Shown: in pieces, positions 6,088 to 9,375 of the stretch | Numbering within the stretch: position 1 is the stretch's first letter | Layout: every line of letters begins with the position of its first letter | Assembly (NCBI GenBank): GCA_031547465.1 | Contig: JAVBRX010000025.1 | Coordinates: forward strand, 1-9,375 | Reading direction: 5' to 3' | From: Hohaiivirga sp031547465 | GTDB taxonomy: Bacteria; Pseudomonadota; Alphaproteobacteria; Rhizobiales; Beijerinckiaceae | DNA length: 9,375 nucleotides | The notes under the pieces: model-generated | Database searches by the model: none | Told to the model about the DNA's origin: nothing | Seen by the model: only the letters and a program-made list of their open reading frames with translations | Translations under genes and position numbers: made by a program

Positions 6088-6501
6088 TCAATCATCGCGA
6101 AACACGCGCTCGTTTTTCTCGTGCCGTTCCTGCGCCTCGATTGACAACGTCGCAATCGGCCTCGCCTCCAAGCGCATCAGCGAGATCGGTTCACCAGTCT
6201 CTTCACAATAGCCGTAAGTGCCATCATCGATTCGCGAAATCGCCGCCTCGATCTTGGCGATCAGCTTGCGCTGGCGGTCGCGGGCGCGCAATTCGATGGC
6301 CCGATCGGTTTCCGACGAAGCGCGATCAGCAAGATCGGGGTGATTTTCGCTCTCGTTTTGCAGATTCTCCAGCGTTTCCTGGGCTTCCTGCAAAATATCG
6401 TTTTTCCAGTTGAGCAATTTACGCCGAAAATATTCGCGCTGGCGCTCATTCATAAATGGTTCGCTATCGCTGGGCCGATAGGTTGCGTCGATAGTGTTCA
6501 T
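6088..6501 (-). CDS. dksA: RNA polymerase-binding transcription factor DksA (single-cysteine form)
   Basis: 137 residues from the ATG at 6501; an in-frame GTG at 6528 would give 146. DksA binds in the RNA polymerase secondary channel and, with ppGpp, tunes rRNA and stress promoters. Seen: an N-terminal helical coiled coil with the tip motif DLADRA (D56, D59, A61), matching the functionally key DxxDxA of E. coli DksA, then RDRQRKLIAKIEAAISRI and RLEARPIA. The four zinc-ligand cysteines are reduced to one: C99 remains, and the others read T102, S120 and A123. Such cysteine-poor DksA forms are known in alphaproteobacteria and can act without zinc. The start at 6501 fits the usual family length and the position of FMNERQREYFRRKLL; no strong ribosome site precedes either candidate. 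A likely promoter lies about 90-115 bp upstream. The gene converges on the FliO-like gene and diverges from ycjX. Confidence 0.95.
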   Translation of the reverse strand: MNTIDATYRPSDSEPFMNERQREYFRRKLLNWKNDILQEAQETLENLQNESENHPDLADRASSETDRAIELRARDRQRKLIAKIEAAISRIDDGTYGYCEETGEPISLMRLEARPIATLSIEAQERHEKNERVFRDD

Positions 6502-6586
6502 GGTCATGATGTGCGCCGAAAACCCCACTTACGTTCCGTCCGGTCCTGACTCCCGGGCGGCAAAATACTATAGAGTCGCCGACAGC

Positions 6587-6615
6587 CCTATATATCGCCG
6601 CACTGCGCAGGACAA
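6587..6615 (-). promoter_or_regulatory. Candidate dksA promoter
   Basis: On the minus strand TTGTCC (6615-6610) and TATAGG (6592-6587) are separated by 17 bp, each matching the housekeeping consensus at four of six positions. A start near 6580 would give a leader of about 80 nt. The bases just after the -10 are GC-rich (GCTGTCGGCG), a trait of promoters repressed in the stringent response, so self-control by DksA/ppGpp is conceivable but unproven. GANTC sites at 6573-6577 and 6548-6552 lie in the leader. Confidence 0.35.
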
Positions 6616-6731
6616 CGGTCAAAGCCATTACAGCGGGGACAGGCAATCATTTTTTCGCTAACCGATTGGTTTACTTTACATATCGGCAACGCGTCCTAAC
6701 CTACTGATTGTCCTTGTCTGAAAATGGATAT

Positions 6732-6881
6732 ATGTCTTTTATGCGAATCCCGATCCCCAGATCATATCGCCACGCATCTGAGTCTCATTTGGAAGCGCCT
6801 GCCAGCCAGGCTGATGATCGATACCTGCTGACAGACATCGGAAAGCACACCGAGGTCCATCAAAAGGAACCTATCCTTTGA
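6732..6881 (+). CDS. Possible small protein of 49 residues, unknown function
   Basis: ATG at 6732 to TGA at 6879-6881. The peptide begins MSFMRIPIPRSYRH and has ADDRYLLTDIG near residues 27-37. That stretch resembles the DDRLLxDIG core of the small DUF1127/YjiS-like proteins common in Hyphomicrobiales, but the flanking positions do not fit well. No good ribosome site is visible, and a 35-codon frame starting at 6724 overlaps it in another phase. It ends 54 bp before ycjX. It may be a real small gene, a decayed one, or chance. Confidence 0.3.
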   Translation: MSFMRIPIPRSYRHASESHLEAPASQADDRYLLTDIGKHTEVHQKEPIL

Positions 6882-6935
6882 AAAACTCCCGAATGATCTT
6901 GACCTCGTCGCGCTTTCACCGTTCAACTCTTTTCC

Positions 6936-8384
6936 GTGTCTTTTCTCGATGATGTCACATTCCGCACGACCTTGGCAGCCCGGACCCTTTGGGATGCCTC
7001 GGCTCGACTCGTCTATCCATCGCTACGCCTCGGCGTCACCGGGCTATCGCGCTCCGGCAAAACGGTATTCACCACTGCTTTGATCCACCAGCTCGTCAAC
7101 GGCGGTGATCTTCCAGCTTTTCATGCCGCCACCGATGGCCGCATCCGTCGCGCCCGTCTTGCGCCGCAACCCGACATCGCCGTACCGCGTTTTCCGTATG
7201 AGGAGCATCTGGCAGCGATTATCGAGCGTCGGGCATGGCCATCATCGACCGAACGCATCAACGAATTGCGCCTCGATATCGAATACGAACGCCTGTCCGG
7301 CTGGACATCCGGCCCTGGAACGCTTTCCATCGACATCGTTGACTATCCGGGCGAATGGCTGCTCGACCTCGCCCTGATCGATACCGATTACCGAGAATGG
7401 TCGCGGCAACTGATCGAAGCTTCGAACCATCCGAGCCGTGAACCCCTTGCCATCCGCTGGCGGCAAGATCTGCTCACCCAGGATCCTGACGGCGAGGCCG
7501 ACGAATCCCAAGCCGTCCAGGCCAGTGCCATCTTCAAGGAGTACCTCGTCGCCCTGCGCAACGGGCCGGAAGCCGTCGCCGCGACGCCACCGGGGCGGTT
7601 CCTGATGCCCGGCGATCTCGCAGGCTCCCCGGCCCTGACCTTCGCCCCCCTCGATATTCCGCCCGACAATCCCATCGTTTCTGGCACCTTCGCGCATCTG
7701 ATGGCGCAGCGGTTCGACGCTTACAAGACGCACGTCGTCAAGCCGTTTTTCCTTAACCACTTCCAGCGCATCGACCGTCAGATCGTCCTGATCGACATTC
7801 TCGCCGCCCTTGATGCCGGACCAGCGGCGCTGGCAGAACTCGAACACGCCATCGACCGGGTGCTGCTGGCGTTCCGCATCGGTCGCCGCACACTGGTATC
7901 GCGCCTGTTCTCGCCACGCGCCGACAAGGTGCTGTTCGCCGCCACCAAGGCGGACCATATCCACCATACGGAACACAAGAAGCTGGAGGCGATCCTGCGG
8001 CTTCTGGTGTCCCGTGCCATCCTGCGCAACGAGGCGGCGGGGGCGCATGTCGGTTCCCTGGCACTGGCATCGTTGCGGGCTACGCAGGAAAAAACCGTTC
8101 AGGACGGGCGCGAAACGCTGAAAGCCGTCGCCGGAACGCCCGAAGCGGGCGAAATGATCGGCGGCGCGCAATTCGACGGGCTGACGGAAGCTGCGATATT
8201 TCCTGGCGAACTGCCCGACGATCCGGAAGCTGTGTTCAAAAACGCCGCCCTCGAAGGACAGCTGCGCTTCCCACGTTTCCGCCCGCCGCTCCTGCAACCG
8301 GACACTGCCAGGCGGCCAGCCGTAATGCCCTATATCCGCTTCGACCGGGCGCTGGAGTTTCTCCTCGGAGATCGCCTGACATGA
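6936..8384 (+). CDS. ycjX: YcjX-family P-loop NTPase (DUF463), stress-associated
   Basis: 482 residues. Seen: a Walker A loop GLSRSGKT at 36-43, a G3-like DYPGE at 136-140 after a hydrophobic strand (SIDIVDYPGEW), and a G4-like TKAD at 337-340 after KVLFAA. These are in the order expected for a GTPase-like fold, and the length is normal for YcjX. Family knowledge: in E. coli ycjX lies with ycjF and is stress-induced; the protein binds nucleotide, but its cellular job is not settled. The reading frame begins at a GTG with no clear ribosome site; the upstream stop at 6900-6902 leaves no ATG alternative, so either this GTG is used, perhaps on a leaderless or very short-leader mRNA, or a later start is. 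It overlaps ycjF by four bases, which implies translational coupling. Confident in family, not in mechanism. Confidence 0.93.
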   Translation: MSFLDDVTFRTTLAARTLWDASARLVYPSLRLGVTGLSRSGKTVFTTALIHQLVNGGDLPAFHAATDGRIRRARLAPQPDIAVPRFPYEEHLAAIIERRAWPSSTERINELRLDIEYERLSGWTSGPGTLSIDIVDYPGEWLLDLALIDTDYREWSRQLIEASNHPSREPLAIRWRQDLLTQDPDGEADESQAVQASAIFKEYLVALRNGPEAVAATPPGRFLMPGDLAGSPALTFAPLDIPPDNPIVSGTFAHLMAQRFDAYKTHVVKPFFLNHFQRIDRQIVLIDILAALDAGPAALAELEHAIDRVLLAFRIGRRTLVSRLFSPRADKVLFAATKADHIHHTEHKKLEAILRLLVSRAILRNEAAGAHVGSLALASLRATQEKTVQDGRETLKAVAGTPEAGEMIGGAQFDGLTEAAIFPGELPDDPEAVFKNAALEGQLRFPRFRPPLLQPDTARRPAVMPYIRFDRALEFLLGDRLT

Positions 8385-9375
8385 CCCGCTCACCCCGCGC
8401 CTTCCGTCTCGACGATACCCCACCACAGACAGGGATTTCTCCCGCCATTGCCGATGACGGGTTGCATCAGGCCATTGCTATCGCCGATGATCCGCCTGAA
8501 ATCGACGCAGACGAAGAGATTAGCGCACCGCCACGCATCCGCCGCTCACGCTGGGCAACGCTGTTTTTCTCCGCCCTCGGCGGGCTTCTCAGTCTGGCGC
8601 TCGGCCTGTGGGTCGAACGACTGATCAGCGATCTTTTCGCCGCCTCTCCCATCATCGGCTGGATCGCCCTCGGCCTCGCCACCATCGGCCTCATCGCGCT
8701 GCTGGCGTTGATCGGGCGGGAAATCCTCGGCACCCTGCGCGAACGGAAGATCGAGCGCTTGCGCCTTACTGCCGCCGACGCCATTGCCGTCAAGGATCAT
8801 CAGGCCGCCAGAACCATCACCGCCGGAATCGCCGATCTTTACGACCGGGACAACCCAGCCGCCGCCAAACGGCTGCGCGCGCTCGACGACAGCATTATCG
8901 ACGCCGACGACCGGCTGGCCATCGCCGAAAAGGAATGCCTCGCGCCGTTGGACGAACGCGCCAGACGCCTTGTTGCCAATGCGGCGAAGCGTGTGTCCGT
9001 CGTCACCGCCATCAGCCCGAGGGCGATCATCGATATCGTTTTTGTACTCGTCACCATCTCCCGCCTGTTGCGCCAACTGGCGCAACTCTATGGGGGACGA
9101 CCTGGCCTGTTCGGCTTCCTGCGCCTGTTCCGGCTGGCCTTCGCCCACCTTGCCGTCACCGGCGGCGTGGCGATGGGTGACAGCCTGGTACATGATTTTC
9201 TCGGTGCCGGGTTGGCGGCGCGCCTGTCGACGAAGCTCGGCGAAGGCGTGCTCAACGGCGCAATGACGGCACGGTTCGGCCTAGCCGCCATAGCTGTCTG
9301 CCGCCCCCTGCCGTTTATCCGCCTGACACCGCCGAAAATCCGTGAAGTGGCAGGCGAATTACTGGCGAAAAAGAC
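8381..9375 (+). CDS. ycjF: YcjF-family membrane protein (TIGR01620/DUF697), truncated by window edge
   Basis: The frame is open from the ATG at 8381 to the last base, giving 331 residues; family members are about 350, so perhaps 20-30 residues are missing. Seen: an acidic, Pro-rich N-terminus (1-50), two membrane segments at about 59-77 (ATLFFSALGGLLSLALGLW) and 90-112, a long charged helical stretch (about 118-200), then a third hydrophobic stretch with AIIDIVFVLVTISRLLRQL and a Gly/Ala-rich C-terminal domain (RLAFAHLAVTGGVAMGD). This is the YcjF pattern. The start overlaps the ycjX stop as ATGA, and GGAG at 8367-8370 can serve as ribosome site 10 nt upstream. Family knowledge: YcjF is the usual partner of YcjX in stress-linked operons; its biochemical role is unknown. 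I infer that it anchors or works with YcjX at the inner membrane. Confidence 0.9.
   Translation, partial: MTRSPRAFRLDDTPPQTGISPAIADDGLHQAIAIADDPPEIDADEEISAPPRIRRSRWATLFFSALGGLLSLALGLWVERLISDLFAASPIIGWIALGLATIGLIALLALIGREILGTLRERKIERLRLTAADAIAVKDHQAARTITAGIADLYDRDNPAAAKRLRALDDSIIDADDRLAIAEKECLAPLDERARRLVANAAKRVSVVTAISPRAIIDIVFVLVTISRLLRQLAQLYGGRPGLFGFLRLFRLAFAHLAVTGGVAMGDSLVHDFLGAGLAARLSTKLGEGVLNGAMTARFGLAAIAVCRPLPFIRLTPPKIREVAGELLAKK

Larger units (their letters stand above)
6502..6935. other. Intergenic region between dksA and ycjX
   Basis: 434 bp. It contains the candidate dksA promoter, four GANTC sites (6548-6552, 6573-6577, 6745-6749, 6780-6784) and a possible 49-codon plus-strand gene (6732-6881). 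CTTGAC at 6898-6903 resembles an alphaproteobacterial -35 element for ycjX, but the expected -10 position (about 6921-6926, GTTCAA) is a poor match. I see no tRNA, other RNA gene or insertion element. Confidence 0.5.

Noticed and set aside
5937..6413. 158-codon plus-strand frame spanning the end of the FliO-like gene and antisense dksA
   Set aside because: It crosses two good genes in the wrong phase or strand and has no recognisable domain.
7242..8426. 394-codon minus-strand frame opposite ycjX
   Set aside because: It lies wholly antisense to a well-supported P-loop gene; long antisense frames are expected in GC-rich coding DNA, and the peptide shows no family motif.
8608..9180. 190-codon plus-strand frame within ycjF
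   Set aside because: Arg/His/Pro-rich peptide in another phase of ycjF, which reads through without a stop and shows clear family features.
1..9375. Mobile element, prophage, CRISPR array, toxin-antitoxin or defence system
   Set aside because: No transposase, integrase, spaced direct repeats, paired small genes or defence domains are seen; gene content is typical chromosomal housekeeping and regulation.

Overview
The window looks like an ordinary chromosomal stretch of an alphaproteobacterium of the order Hyphomicrobiales (Brucella/Ochrobactrum/Phyllobacterium-like). The evidence is a three-PAS hybrid kinase of the CckA type, a DksA with one remaining zinc-ligand cysteine, a FliO-like protein with a long Pro-rich tail lying between them, a YcjX/YcjF pair, moderately high GC, and a palindromic intergenic repeat of a kind common in that order. 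The placement rests on recalled family features, not on a search.

Layout. Positions 1-128 hold the Ala/Pro/Lys-rich C-terminal end of an unidentified protein. A His-rich COG0523/CobW-family GTPase follows 33 bp later on the same strand (162-1298). Converging on it is a large hybrid histidine kinase, probably CckA (1333-3867, minus). A 529-bp region (3868-4396) separates cckA from the divergent FliO-like gene (about 4397-5998, plus). It carries two adjacent imperfect hairpins just upstream of cckA, a 14-bp dyad, and an exact 18-bp tandem duplication before the FliO-like gene. That gene converges on dksA (6088-6501, minus). A 434-bp intergenic region (6502-6935) holds a likely dksA promoter, four GANTC sites and a possible 49-codon small gene. 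The window ends with ycjX (6936-8384) and the start of ycjF (8381 to the edge, cut off), joined by an ATGA overlap.

How the genes relate. CckA and DksA are both global regulators: cell-cycle phosphorelay and stringent-response modulation of RNA polymerase. YcjX and YcjF are a stress-linked P-loop protein and its membrane partner. The GTPase is a putative metal chaperone. Beyond ycjX-ycjF and perhaps the first two genes, nothing suggests a single operon or pathway.

I saw no mobile element, phage, CRISPR array, toxin-antitoxin or defence locus, and no clear undescribed multi-gene system. The points most worth a second look are the possible micro-ORF leader and 18-bp duplication before the FliO-like gene, that gene's slippage-prone Pro-rich tail, the composite hairpin repeat 18 bp from cckA, the cluster of GANTC sites near dksA, and the small ORF at 6732-6881.
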